From assembly GCA_963422465.1 (NCBI GenBank), contig OY730175.1:1426001-1490000 (forward strand): a stretch of 64,000 nt of DNA, written 5' to 3'. How positions within the stretch are numbered: the first letter of the stretch is position 1; each line of letters begins with the position of its first letter. The position numbers were made by a program, and so were the translations under genes. Origin of the DNA: Lichina pygmaea (taxonomy: Eukaryota; Ascomycota; Lichinomycetes; Lichinales; Lichinaceae). This document shows positions 22,213 to 33,837 of this stretch, one piece after another. The notes beneath the pieces were generated by a model that was not told the origin of the DNA, ran no database searches, and saw only the letters and a program-made list of their open reading frames with translations.

Positions 22213-25200
22213 CTTTGAAGACCCTCAAGGATGAGTACCTCAGGAGCAACCAACCCCAACTTCCCAGATGGAAAGATTAGCGTCGCCAAGCCAGACCTGT
22301 TCTACGGTGAAAGGAACAAGGTTGATGATTGGCTCATGCAACTCCAAGTCTACTTTCAATTCCAACCAGAGACGAAGCTGCCTAAAGAAAAGTGGCCACT
22401 CTTTGCAACCACTTACATGAGAGGCAATACTTATTGATGGATCAAACCCTACATCAACAAACATCTCTCAGGAAACAGAGACCACAACAGCACATCAGAA
22501 TGGATGACAAAATGGACGCAATTCAAGGACAAGATCAAAAGGATCCTTGGACCATCTAACAAAGACAAAGTGGCTATACGAATGATCCAGCACATCAAAC
22601 AACAACGCTCAGCCGCAGAGTACACCACGCAGTTCAAACAATACTCAGTACTGACTGACTGGGACGACAACGCCCTGATGGTCATGTACCGACGTGGACT
22701 CAAGGAAAACGTGAAGGATGAAATCACCTTTGACGGACGAGCAGTCGACACACTGGACGAACTCATCGCACAAGCAATCAACATCGATGACAAACTATTC
22801 GAGCGAGTGATGGAGAAACACCACAACAGAGGATACAGCCGCCCCGCATGGCATGTGAGCAACCACTACAAGCCGCCTAACAAGGCACCGCCACATGATC
22901 TATATGGCTATGCACCCATGGAACTGGATGCAGTCCACTACAAGGGAAGGTTCACGAAGGGAAGGAACAACAAAAAGGGGAAAGCACTGAAGTGCTATGC
23001 CTGTGGCAAGCTAGGCCACATGGCGAAAGACTGTCGTTCAAAGAACAAGGTGCACTGACAGCAACTTAATACGCTCGACGGAGACTGGAATGTCATCAAG
23101 CCAGAGGACCCACCAGGAGAGGCTCAGCTATCCCTTGAACAATGGGACAACTACGATCAGATATTGGAAGCAGCCCACCAACTGGCAACATCAGGAGGCA
23201 AGGACCTACCAGAACTAACAGGTCAGGACAAGGGACAGGAGCCCTTAACCACCTCTGATGGGGACCGAGATGAACCCGCGTCTATCAAAGAAGAAATACC
23301 ACAAGGAAGCTATGCTTACAGCATGGACCCATGAAATCTACGGCACGGCGAACTACAGTGGAGGTTTTGCACGAGGCACTACTGCACCTACCACGAACAA
23401 CTACGAAGGTACGGAGGACATTCACCCTACCACGCCACCTGCCACAAACATTGGGTCAATTGCAAGAAGGATGCGTGTGAGATCCACCTTTGGGACAAAC
23501 GCCAACACACCGCATTCCCCGGGCACACACATGATTGGCACGAACACCTCATGTTCCTACAGCAAGGCAACAACAACAACTGCTACATCAACAACTGGCA
23601 GTACTGCCTTAAGCCTGGATGTGACAAGCATCAGCAAGACAAATTCATGAACAGATTCCTCAGAACTGATGGGAATGGCTGGACCCATTGCCCAGTCAGT
23701 GGTAAGACACTTCGATCAGGAAAAGACTGAACTCCCTTGTCAAGGGGTGACATCGGGAGCTCAACAACATGACCCCTAGCAACACAAAGCACCTGCGATT
23801 GCCTGTGTCACTACATGCCAACACGCCGATACAGACATACGCACTTGTTGACTCTGGAGCCAGTGGAAACTACATTTCAAGACAACTTTACGATACCCTT
23901 GGCACTGGAAGGAGACGCAAGCAGCAGCCCTATCAGCTCACGATGGCAAATGGACAGACAGAGCTAGTCTGCCATGAGACGCAGCCAATGGAAATGGTTA
24001 CCGGACACTATGCTGAAAGGATCCACCTTGATATTGTTGAGTTGGCCACTCAGGATATCTATTTGGGGATGCCTTGGCTAAAGAAGCACAACCCAGTTGT
24101 TAACTGGAAGACAGGAGTACTCACGTTTAGGAACTGCACTAACAACACAGCTCGGACCTGTTACCAGCCGCAGAAGGCGTGGACAGATGAGGGAAGGAGT
24201 CCTCAGTGGAACCTCACTGACAGAAAGGATGACTCTCAAGAGAAGAGGTCCACCTCGACAGGCACACCCCGGAACCAGGTGGCCAAACAGTCAGAGATGA
24301 AGAGAGAGGAAGTTGTTAACCCTCTGGAGATCCCTGAAGAGTACTGACCTGGGTATGATAACCTCTTTCAGGAAGAGACAACGACAGCAGCGTTGCCTAA
24401 GCACCAACCTTGGGATCATGAGATCAAGTTGCAACCAGGGACGGAGCCAGGATTTGGACCAATTTACCAGTTATCAGAGAAAGAGCTCCAAGTACTTCGC
24501 GAGTACCTGGAGGAAAACCTGAAAAAGGGTTTCATTCAAGAATCTCAATCGCCAGCAGGATACCCGATACTATTTGCACTAAAGAAAGACGGAAGTCTTC
24601 GACTTTGTGTGGATTACAGGAAACTCAACGACATTACCATCAAGAACTGATATCTGTTGCCAAATGCGAACAAATTGCGAGACAGGATCAGTCAAGCTAC
24701 AATCTTTACCAAGCTGGACTTGAAAGGAGCATACAACCTGATACGCATGAAAAAAGGAGAAGAATGGAAGACAGCCTTCAGAACCCGATACGGACACTAC
24801 GAGTATCTGGTTATGCTATTCGGACTCACAAACGCACCAGCAACATGTCAAGCATTGATCAACAACGTCATCAGAGCACACCTGGACCAAACAGCTATCG
24901 CCTACTTGGACGACATTCTTGTCTACTCGAACACGCAACAGGAACATACCAAACATGTGAAGGATGTTCTACGATGCCTACAAAAGGCAGAGCTCAAGCT
25001 CAACCTGAAGAAATGCGAGTTCAACAAACCGGAAGTTGAATTCCTCAGATACATCATAGAGATTGAAGGGATCAAGATTGACCCTGAGAAAATCAAAGCG
25101 ATTCAGCAATGGCCAACACCGACATCAGTTAAATGGCAACACCACTGACAGAACTCACGAAGAAGGACATGGAGTACCAGTGGATGGAGAGACAACAAAA

Positions 25201-27019
25201 AGCATTCCAACAGCTCAAGGACACTTGCGCCAAGGAACCAGTTCTCCTCAACTTCAAGACAGGCCAACCGACACAAATCGAGACAGACGCTTCAGATCAG
25301 GCAGTGGGAGTATGTCTATGCCAACAGGCAGACGGCAAGTGGCACCCAGTTGCCTACTACTCACGCAAAATGTCACAAGCGGAACGAAACTATGATATCC
25401 ACGATAAAGAGCTACTGGCAGTCGTCAACGCACTCGAACACTGGAGAGTGTACGCGGAAAGCAGTTCTGAACTCACCATTCTCACAGACCACAAGAATCT
25501 GACAACATTCACGACAACCAAGAAGCTGAACAGACGGCAAGTCAGATAGGCTGAACTCCTAGGGCAACACAAGTTCAAGATCTTGTACACCCCTAGACAA
25601 GACAATGGGAGAGCAGACGCACTAAGCCGACAAAAAGACCACATGGAAGATGATGAACACCAAGGAACGATCTTACAGCAGGACCAGCAAGGAAACCTGG
25701 TGCCTCAACTACAGATCAACAAGCTCACGGCAGAAGACACTGAAGAACTAATAAGGAACTACCACGATAATCCAGCACATGGTCACCCAGGAATCACCAA
25801 AACCACAGACCTGATCCAACAGGCAGGGAACAATGTCATCAATCTCTGACAACACGTCACAAGCTACATCAACAAATGTCTACTATGCCAGAAAAACAAG
25901 CATGGAAGACACAAGCCATATGGAGAAGGACACCCGAACACGATACCGAGAGGCCCGTGGGAAGATGTGTCAATAGACTTCATCACAAAGCTACCCAAGT
26001 CCAAAGACCCAGTCACAGGAATCACCTACAACTCAATTATGGTGATTGTGGACAGATTCACAAAATACCTAATAGCGGTACCATTCAAGGAAACCCACAC
26101 AGCAGAGCAGTTGGGACACCTCCTACTGGACAGATTGGTCAGGGACCACAGAGTTCCAATCACAGTCATTACTGACAGAGACAAACTCTTCACATCCAAC
26201 TACTAGAAAACAATCAGTGCAGCCATGGGAACAAAACCCAAGATGTCTACAGCCTACCACCCACGAACTGACAGCCAGACGGAGTGAGCAAACCAAGTCC
26301 TGGAGACTTATTTGCGGCATTACATCAACCAGACCCACAGCAATTGGGTACAATTGTTACCAGTGGCACAGCTGGCAATCAACCAGCACAGATCAGACTC
26401 AACAAAGGAATCGCCATTCTTTGCCAATTTTGGACGACACGCAAACATCGGAATGCCAAGCAGAGCTTCACCAAACACGGAGAAAGCACTCCAACATGAC
26501 AAGCTCCTACGACAAACGCACACGATGATGAGGTATTACCTTCAAGAGACCTCAGAAAAGATGTAACGCCAAATGGACAAAAAATCGAAAATGGCACCTC
26601 AGCTGAAGAAGGGGGATAAAGTCTACCTCCTCACAAAAAATTGGAAAGTCAAGAAACCAAGAACAAAGAAACTGGACCATGTCAAGGTCAGACTATTTTC
26701 AGTCGAAGAAAGAACTGGACCAGTCAACGTCAGACTGCGACTACTGAGAGATGCTTGGGTACACCCAAACTTTCACATCTCAATGATTGAATTAGCTGAC
26801 CAGAGCACACCCTTGCAGGAAACATTTCATTACCAACCAGAGGAAGAACAGGAATTCGAGGCCGAACAGATCCTGAAGAGAAAAGGTCAGTGATACCTTG
26901 TCAAGTGGAAAGACTACCCAGACTCGGAAAATACCTGGGAGCCACTCAGGAACCTCGCGAACTGCCAGCTCCTCCTGCAGCAGTTCCAGCAGGAGCAGGA
27001 CTGAACAGCTCGGCCTGCA

Positions 27020-27446
27020 GTGCGGACGCGTCAATAACTGTCGCCGACAAATCCTCACCATCTGCCTCCATTTCAGCAACAAGGCACTGGAGCTTCTTCT
27101 TTGCTCAACCCTCAGCACCCTCAAGAACCTTTCGCTTTCGGGACACACAAGCCTGCAGCTCGGCAAGCTGCTTGACAAGAGCATCCCACTTGGCCTCATC
27201 GACAGCCAAATCCTCGCAAAGGTTATCCTGAGTCATGTTCAGCGACTCCCAAGAAAGTGACACACAGGACTTTCCCTGACGAGTGCACTCAGCGCACTTC
27301 AACTTATCGTTGTCGTCAGACATTCGGAAGCAGGGCTTGTGGTTCAAAACACAGAAGTCACATGGAGCAAGCGACACAAAGTTATGATCACGGATCTGGG
27401 CTGCCAGTTGGTTTCGGTAAGCAGAGGCACGTGATTTTGCAGACAT
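27020..27446 (-). pseudogene. Antisense Zn2Cys6-like ORF of LTR fossil 3 (homologue of 11324-11824)
   Basis: The homologous start is ATG at 27446 (minus). The region around residues 29-61 keeps all six cysteines with the same spacing (CDFCVL...PCF, KCAECTRQGKSC), followed by conserved WESLN, NLCED and SRKRKVLEGAE blocks. By eye about two thirds of residues agree with the fossil 2 version, well below the agreement in pol. The order is the same: 3' end of pol, antisense ORF, purine tract, LTR. Confidence 0.6.
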
Positions 27447-27491
27447 ACTCAAGAATTCATCAGGATGATGAATGAAGGAGAGGAGGGTAGT

Positions 27492-28089
27492 GTTACGACC
27501 CAGAGATGGAAGCCACTCATTTATAGGCAATCAGGCCGCGGGCCAGGCAAGAGGACACCATGGAAGTCAAGTGACCAACCAACAAGGGGTCACGTGACTG
27601 TCGAGACACACACAGGAGTCTCGACACATGATGCATGAAGCATCAAGACAATCTCACCAGTCTTGACGCAGGGTGCATGAAGCATCGAGACAATCTTACC
27701 CGTCTCGACGCAGGATGCATGAAGCATCAAGACAATCTCACCCGTCTTGACGCAGGGTGCATAACATGGTGGGACTGTCGAGACAATCTCACCCGTCTCG
27801 ACATCAAGACTGTCGAGACAATCTCGATCGTCTTGACAGGCCAGCACTATATAGTCCGGCGATAGTTCCCTTATGGAACAATCGTCTTCAACTCATGTTG
27901 TGATCCAGACAACTAGATCTACTTCAATACAATCCTTTGTACGAAGCCATTGATCAGGTGTCACCACCACCATGTTCCACCAAACCCCTTCGTGCTCCTT
28001 GACACTCCTCTCCTGCGAGAACCAACCCGCCTTCCGCCTCTCGCCCTAATCCTATACTCGGATAGGACGGTACGGTACGGACCGCAACA
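27492..28089 (+). repeat. 3' LTR of LTR fossil 3
   Basis: 598 bp, about 96 % identical to 21614-22212; differences concentrate in the U3 tandem units and at CpG sites. Confidence 0.9.
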
Positions 28090-28094
28090 TTTCT

Positions 28095-28482
28095 CAACTA
28101 TGATAAATGTGCTCAGCTATCTCTGTTCAAACAAAGTAGTTATAGACCACAATATCATAATCTCTCACACTGTTATCCTGAACCTAATAACAGAGATCCA
28201 GGAGAAAGCTATAGCTTGTCCAGACTGAACCCTCACTGGTTTATTGTCAGCCACTACTCTGGCTATAGAATAAGTCTAGACAACTGGCTGTTCTTCTTTA
28301 TTGAACAACTTGGAGTCAAACAAATTTATGTTTGAGTATTTATTCAGACCACTGACAGACAGGTTTGAAGACAGTCTAGCATGAACTAATATTATACTCC
28401 TTGTCACACACTGCCATACAGAGTAGGCCAGAGTGGAACTGAGCCAAAAGACTACTATGTCTGTGCTTAGTGCCTGACATCT
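28095..28482. other. Unassigned AT-rich sequence between fossil 3 and LINE copy L8
   Basis: No coding frame, RNA gene or repeat family recognised. It ends with the left copy of the 13-bp LINE target duplication at 28483-28495. Confidence 0.5.
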
Positions 28483-28495
28483 CTGTACTAGTGAT

Positions 28496-30488
28496 TTTTT
28501 ATTTTTATTTGATTCTTACACTGATAGTAGCTTTTCAGCTATGCAGATCTTCTAGCTAAGAGTGATTTTCTTCAGAAAACCTTTAGAGGAATAAAAACTG
28601 AAGACTGGGGGTGACTAGAGGATGTAGCAAAAGGAAATCTTGTAGTGACTGGTAGAAAGAAGACTTCTAGATATTAGAGTGTGAATAGTGGAGTTTGAAA
28701 GCCAGATTAAACTGGTTCAGTCTTTTCAAAGACATGAACCAGTATAGAAACTTCTGTAGAAGCTCTGGGTTTGAAATAATAGAAGTGAAATCTTGAGAAT
28801 TAAAAGGAGCTTGCTGTCTTTGACTTGAATAAAGAGAGCATGAAGAGGTGATATAGTTCACTGTCTCTTCTGCTTGACCACAGACACATAAAGGGGTAGG
28901 AAAGTCTGGAACTCCAGCTCTGAATAGAAAACTTGCCAGGCCAATTCTCCCAGTTCTGGTTTGTAGTAGTAGACTTGCCTCAGCTTTCTGTAGCTCTTTG
29001 TAGAGCTTCAGGTTGTTGTGGTGAGGCTTTTGACAAAACACCTGCCACCCAGAGTAGCTTTTTCTTTTCTTCTCCTCCTATTGGTTTTCCCACTCTTTAA
29101 CAAAGAGTTTCTGTAGTTCTTTCTTTGAACTTGCCTGGTTAGTAGTTAATTGGTTTAACCAAGTGAACTTCCAATAGGGGGAGATAGTTGAGGATTCCTT
29201 TAAAGGTTTCTTCACAGAAGAGGCATAGTGGGAGATATTGGAAAAGATATTGTCCAGAAGTGTTTTCAGAGAGGAGGTTTGAATAGAAGAGAGAAAACAG
29301 ACTGTGCGAAATTTGAAATAGAGATCTAGAGGTAAAAGAAAAAGCTCACTCTCTAATAAGAAAGATGGAGTGGCTTTGAAGGCACCTCCAATAAGTCTCA
29401 GGCATTTGTTCTGGAATGTGCTAAGAGAAGAGATATTAGAAGATTTTCTTAGAGGATTGAACCAGATCCCCACAGTATAACTCAGTAAAGATCTGAGTAT
29501 TGCAGTGTACACAAGACGTGATGTGAGGACTGGGAAACCCCAAGTAGAATATGAAGTTCTAGAAAGAGAGGAAAGTGCTTTCTGGGCTTTTTGAAGAATA
29601 ATTCTCTGGTGCTTATGCCAGTGGAGTTTTGCATCCAGGTACACTCCTAATACTCGCACTTCTTCTTTTGGTCTTAGAATCACATTCCCCAGTCTGAGCT
29701 TAAGCTGAAGATTGTCTGATCTTCTTCTGGAAAAATGAAGTATTTCATATTTCTCAGGAGAGAAGACTATTCCATGTCTTCCAGCCCATGATAGACATTT
29801 AAGGTGTGTGTTCTTTAACTTCAGAAGGTTGCTTTTTAGAGAGTGTCCAAATGCAAGCAGATTTGTATCATCTGCAAATCCCAGAGCAGCAACACCAGTG
29901 GAAGGAGAGTGTACAGTTTCATGAAGTTCAGAAATATAAAATAGAAACAGAATAGAAGATAAAGGGGAATCTTGGGGAACTCCACAGTGAATAGGAATAG
30001 CAGAAGACTCAGAGTCATCAAACACAAGAGTAGTAGAACGACTGGTGCAGAAAGAGAGAATCCAGGAAGATAGCCAGAGAGGAATTCCTTTTCTCTCTAG
30101 GATTTGTTGGAGGATCTTAGGTAGAACTCTGTCGTAGGCTCCTGAGATATCCAGAGAAAGTAGAGATGCAACCATGCCTTCCTTCCAGACTTTTTCCACT
30201 TGGGAAGTTAGTAGGAAAAGTGCTGATTCAGTTGATCTTCCTTTTCTGAAGCCCATCTGGATTTCTGGCAAAAGTCTAGCTTCTTCTGCTACCTTGCTTA
30301 GTCTGGTTGCTGTAATAACTTCCATCAGCTTGCCAGTTGTGTTTAGCAGAGCTATAGGGCGCCAGGCTTTAGCTTGGTTATAGCATCCTTTACCAGGTTT
30401 TCTTAGACAGACTGTCTTTGCATTCTTGAACCTCTCTGGAAAGTATTCCAGTCTCCAGCATGTTGATGTGAGACCAGCCATAGCTTGG
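28496..30488 (-). mobile_element. 5'-truncated LINE (copy L8)
   Basis: A 2.0-kb minus-strand copy starting in the RT finger/palm region (TCWRLEYFPERF, near 30460) and ending in an A-rich tail at 28496-28510. A perfect 13-bp duplication CTGTACTAGTGAT flanks it (28483-28495 and 30489-30501). RT motifs seen: AWRPIALLNT, DISGAYDRV, FADD, then the C-terminal VPDF..CVCG..EET motif. A single in-frame TAG at 29075-29077 stands where sister copies have TGG. The intact target duplication and near-open frame argue for a recent insertion. Confidence 0.9.
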
Positions 30489-30501
30489 CTGTACTAGTGA
30501 T

Positions 30502-31860
30502 AGATAAGTGCGGCTGCACCTGCCTGCTTAGTCAGGTGACAATGCTGACTAAGCGCCCAGTTGGGCCTGACACTCCTTCTGGATAGTTTCTATAGTGGCT
30601 TGGCCACTCAGAACAAAAAGAAACCTAGTTGAAGTATCAAGATCTGCGCCACTGTCAAAGTGAAAAAGGTAGCTCTTGGAAGCTTCTCTGGTGAACATGT
30701 TCACAGCAAGAATTGTTGTGGAAGTGACATGACTATTCAGTTCTTGTTGATTGTAGTGTGCCTGAGACAGGATGGCAGTCACTCACAGAGAGCTTGATAC
30801 TGACTAGTAGTTAGCACAAACCCACTTACAATTCTGTTGTTCAAGGTACAGCTGACTGCCACAACACAACTTAGCAGCCAGACATCTGCTGGACCAGTCT
30901 CTGACATCCTGAACACAGACTTAAGAACAGTTTTCACTGTCTATTTAGGAGATAGCTCTATTGATAACATCGAGATTAAGCACTCACGTTGTTGTGTAGA
31001 TCGACAGTCTACTGTCTGACCTCAGGATGGAAGTGGAAGGTGTTTTTTGAATGGAATCAACAACTCTGATACTAAGTACCTCTTGAGTACTCTGGTCTTA
31101 CCTAGACAGCTTGACTGGGTTTGCTATAACGATGGAGACCAGTTCTCAGAACCAACTAGGACACCTTAGAGGTTTCCGACAAGACTTTACTCCCCTGCTG
31201 TTACAACAGGTCTAAAATCTACCCCGTGGCAGAAGGTCTGGTGATTTGAAGGGCAGTGGTGGAGTGGGCCAGAACTGACTTGTGTGAGTTTTCAATCAGT
31301 GTACTTTTTGATTATGTTCTTATTGTTCTTCACACTTATCTTACCTCCACTGTAGAACGTCACGTCAAGCAGGTGTAGTTGCTTTCAGGCAGTCATGTCA
31401 CTGACAGGAGTGGAAGGTACAACTATGATGTCAGGCAAGTTCTCCATCACCGTACATTCCTGTTGTATTTATATCACTCTTCATACTAATGTTTCATCTG
31501 TAGAGCATCACATCAAGCAGGTATCTTTGCTTTCAAGAAACCAGGCAGTCATGTCTCTTACAACAGTGGAAGAATACAACTATCATGTCTGGTGAGTTCT
31601 TTATGTCCATGTATTTCTGGTACCTGCCTGACTGGTCGACTTGAAAGTTCCAGGACCTACACAGCCAGTAGCAACCGCGTAGCTTATAGCAGCCAATCTA
31701 GCATGCAGAACACCTTGACTCTTGAGAGGAGATATGGAGTTCCCTCTTAGACAGATATGGGAAGCAAAGGATCGGAATAGTGTCGCCTCCCAGTATGAAA
31801 TTCTAGAGGTGTTGCGTATCACATCGTCATTCTACTTTACTTTGGGCATGGCCAAGTAGT
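30502..31860. other. Unassigned AT-rich sequence at the right edge of the repeat island
   Basis: About 1.36 kb without a convincing gene. A 77-codon minus-strand frame (30549-30782) contains FDSGADLDTSTRF, but nothing supports it as a gene. A 148-bp tandem duplication lies at 31352-31645. It probably is the remnant of an older, unrecognised element. Confidence 0.45.
31352..31645. repeat. Tandem duplication, 148-bp unit, diverged
   Basis: Unit one starts GTAGAACGTCACGTCAAGCA at 31352 and unit two GTAGAGCATCACATCAAGCA at 31500. The units share GGCAGTCATGTC, AGTGGAAG and TACAACTAT.ATGTC blocks in the same order. Many differences are transitions at CpG sites (ACGTCACG against GCATCACA). Confidence 0.7.
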
Positions 31861-32109
31861 CTTATATTTCGTCAGTTAGTCCGTCTCACTCTTAAAGATC
31901 TCCGTGGCTCGACTGCATAATTAGTATACAAGATGAGAGCTCTGAAACATCACGGTGTACAGTACGTGCATTCATCCACCCCCTACACCCACCCCTTCCC
32001 CCTTCCCCCTTATCCCCCATCCATGAATCCATCAATCCATCATCATCATTATCATCATCGAAGCTGATCAGGGGACACTGACAGGCACCAACAGACACCA
32101 ACAGACATG

Positions 32110-32275
32110 GATTCAGATCCACATCCACAATCATACCAATCCAAACTCCAATCCAGATCCAGGCCCAGGGCACATCCAAGTCCACGTCGATATCCGCATC
32201 CACATCCACATCCACATTCACGTCCACGTCCACATTCACATTCACGTCCACATTGACGTCCGTATCCAAGCCCAA
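32110..32275. repeat. CCACAT/CCACGT hexanucleotide array
   Basis: An imperfect 6-bp tandem repeat (CCACAT, CCACGT, TCCACA phases), densest at 32185-32260, with looser CAATCCA/CAGATCC units before it. It marks the passage from the repeat island to the genic, GC-rich half. Any frame through it codes Asp/Val-type repeats and is not taken as a gene. Confidence 0.8.
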
Positions 32276-32999
32276 GAGACATGCCACCACATAAAATTAA
32301 AGAGTGATTGACCCAGCAAAAAGACGTCCAACGAGATGGAGGAGAGTACGGCAGGAAGTACAGCTTGGACGACACGCCAGGGCATCATCGCCCACTCCCA
32401 CTCGCTCCGAGACACCTTTTGTTCCCTCCGTCGTCCGACGTGCGTCGCCCGTCGTTCGTTGGTGTCCAATTTCGGAATGAGAGAAGGAGAAAGCGAGCAA
32501 AGCAGGAAGAAAAGGAAAGGTCTAAACGAAAAGGATCGGCCTTTTGCGACGTCCTCCTTCTCCTTCCGACGACGACGACGACGACGACGAGAGGCTCTTG
32601 CAGACCAGAAAACGTCTGTAGAGACACGCCCTTCGTCGCCGTCGGCAGGACACGAGAGCATATCCCCCCGTTCGTAGGCACGGTAGGACATGCTCTGCGA
32701 TCGAAAAAAGACAAGACGCAGAAAGAAGAAGAAAAGACTCGGCGCGAACAGGACCACTCGCCAGGATACCACCGTTCCTTCAACAACAAAACACTTCTTT
32801 TCTGCTGGGATATACAACAGCCATGGCGGTGCAGGCGTCCACCTGTCGCCGGGATATCAAAATCTCAACCTCGAGCATGCACGCACATCGACCACGATCG
32901 TGCCCAAACGCGTGACTCCAAGCCCTAATTACCGATCGTCAGATCAACTCTACCCCACCGCCGACGTCGGAAGACGACGACGTCCCGTCTCGTGCCCCT
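32276..32999. other. Intergenic, downstream of the MADS-box gene
   Basis: GC-rich with a GAC trinucleotide run at about 32572-32590. Frames on both strands are Arg/Ser-rich without domain character. It probably holds the 3' UTR of the minus-strand gene that ends at 33000. Confidence 0.5.
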
Positions 33000-33837
33000 C
33001 TATGGTGGGGGTTGGTGCGTCGCCATGGACGCCTGCGGCGGCATCGGATAGCTCCCTCGTGCGGCCTGTTGCTGCGCCATGTAGTTCTGGTAGGCGATCG
33101 CATGCTGTTGCTGCTCGGCCGTCATGTAGCCCGGCTGCAGGCCCGGCCCCCGCGGCAAGCCGTGAGCGGCGGGCATCTGGGCGTGGGCCGACTCCTCGGG
33201 CGACTCGACGGCGGATTCGGCATCGACGCCGTTGTCGTTGCCGACCGTCGGTTCTGGCGCGTTCAGACACGCCTGCGAGTCGGGGGGAGGTCAGCGCGAG
33301 GAACGGTGCAGAAGCCGACGTCGACGCGGGCGACAGCCACGCACCTGGATCAGATTCTTGCCCTCGGCCTTGGTCACGAGCGGCTGCAGCTTCGGCGTCG
33401 TGAACGTGTAGACGAGCCCGGTCTCGGAGACAACCAGCAGGAGGACCTGGGTGCCGGTGAGGACGGACAGTTCGTACGCCTAGTCGCGTCGCGGGGCCGT
33501 CAGCTTCCCACACGTCCGGGTCGGTCGGTCGGTCGGTCGGTCGGTCGGGTCAACCTCTCACCTTCTTCATGATGCCGGCCTTTCGCTTGGAAAAGGTGAT
33601 GTGGCGTCGCGACTTGTCTTGGATGAACTTGATCTCGATCTTGCGTCGCTCGCGACCGGGCTTGTCGTCGTCGTCGTCGTCGTCGTCGGCGACGGCGCTC
33701 GGGCGCGGTCGCTTGAGGCGCTGGCTCGCGTCCGACGCGTTGGAGTTGCCTCCGTTGGCCGCCTTCGCCGCGTTGGCGGCGCCGACGACGGAGTCATCCT
33801 GCAAGGTCGGCGATTGCGGCGGCTCGAGTTCGCCCAT
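33000..33837 (-). CDS. MADS-box transcription factor, MCM1/SRF type
   Basis: Three exons (33562-33837, 33345-33479, 33000-33272) separated by 82- and 72-bp GT..AG introns give 227 residues. The N-terminus is Ala/Asn/Ser-rich and ends in an acidic run of eight Asp. The MADS domain then spans about residues 64-125: basic DNA-contact helix GRERRKIEIKFIQDKSRRH, ITFSKRKAGIMKK, then AYELSVLTGTQVLLLVVSE and GLVYTFTTPKLQPLV. This is the type I, SRF/MCM1 form. The C-terminus is Gln/Pro/Met-rich (MTAEQQQHAIAYQNYMAQQ). In fungi such factors act in the nucleus with partner proteins on mating, cell-cycle and metabolic promoters. The start at 33837 is chosen because it is the first ATG ahead of the acidic run; an ATG further upstream in the same frame would add an unlikely Arg-rich leader. 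The phase-0 first intron splits the MADS domain after the KK. Confidence 0.92.

Larger units (their letters stand above)
21614..28089 (+). mobile_element. LTR fossil 3: chromovirus, sister of fossil 2 with a different U3 and 3' module
   Basis: LTRs 21614-22212 and 27492-28089 (TGTTACGACC...GCAACA) lie in a perfect TTTCT duplication (21609-21613 and 28090-28094). Parts: gag 22231-23058 (CCHC CYACGKLGHMAKDC near 22995), protease 23769-24347 (LVDSGASGNY), RT from about 24390 to 25130, RNase H about 25133-25549, integrase about 25583-26566, chromodomain region to about 27000, antisense ORF region 27020-27446, purine tract, 3' LTR. Gag and pol are very close to fossil 2 at the DNA level, while the last 450 bp and the U3 are strongly different. 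LTRs differ by about 4 %, nearly all transitions. It carries around ten or more breaks and is somewhat older than fossil 2. Confidence 0.92.

Noticed and set aside
31892-32290. Minus-strand ORF coding Asp/Val repeats
   Set aside because: Product of the CCACAT/CCACGT hexamer array in one frame.
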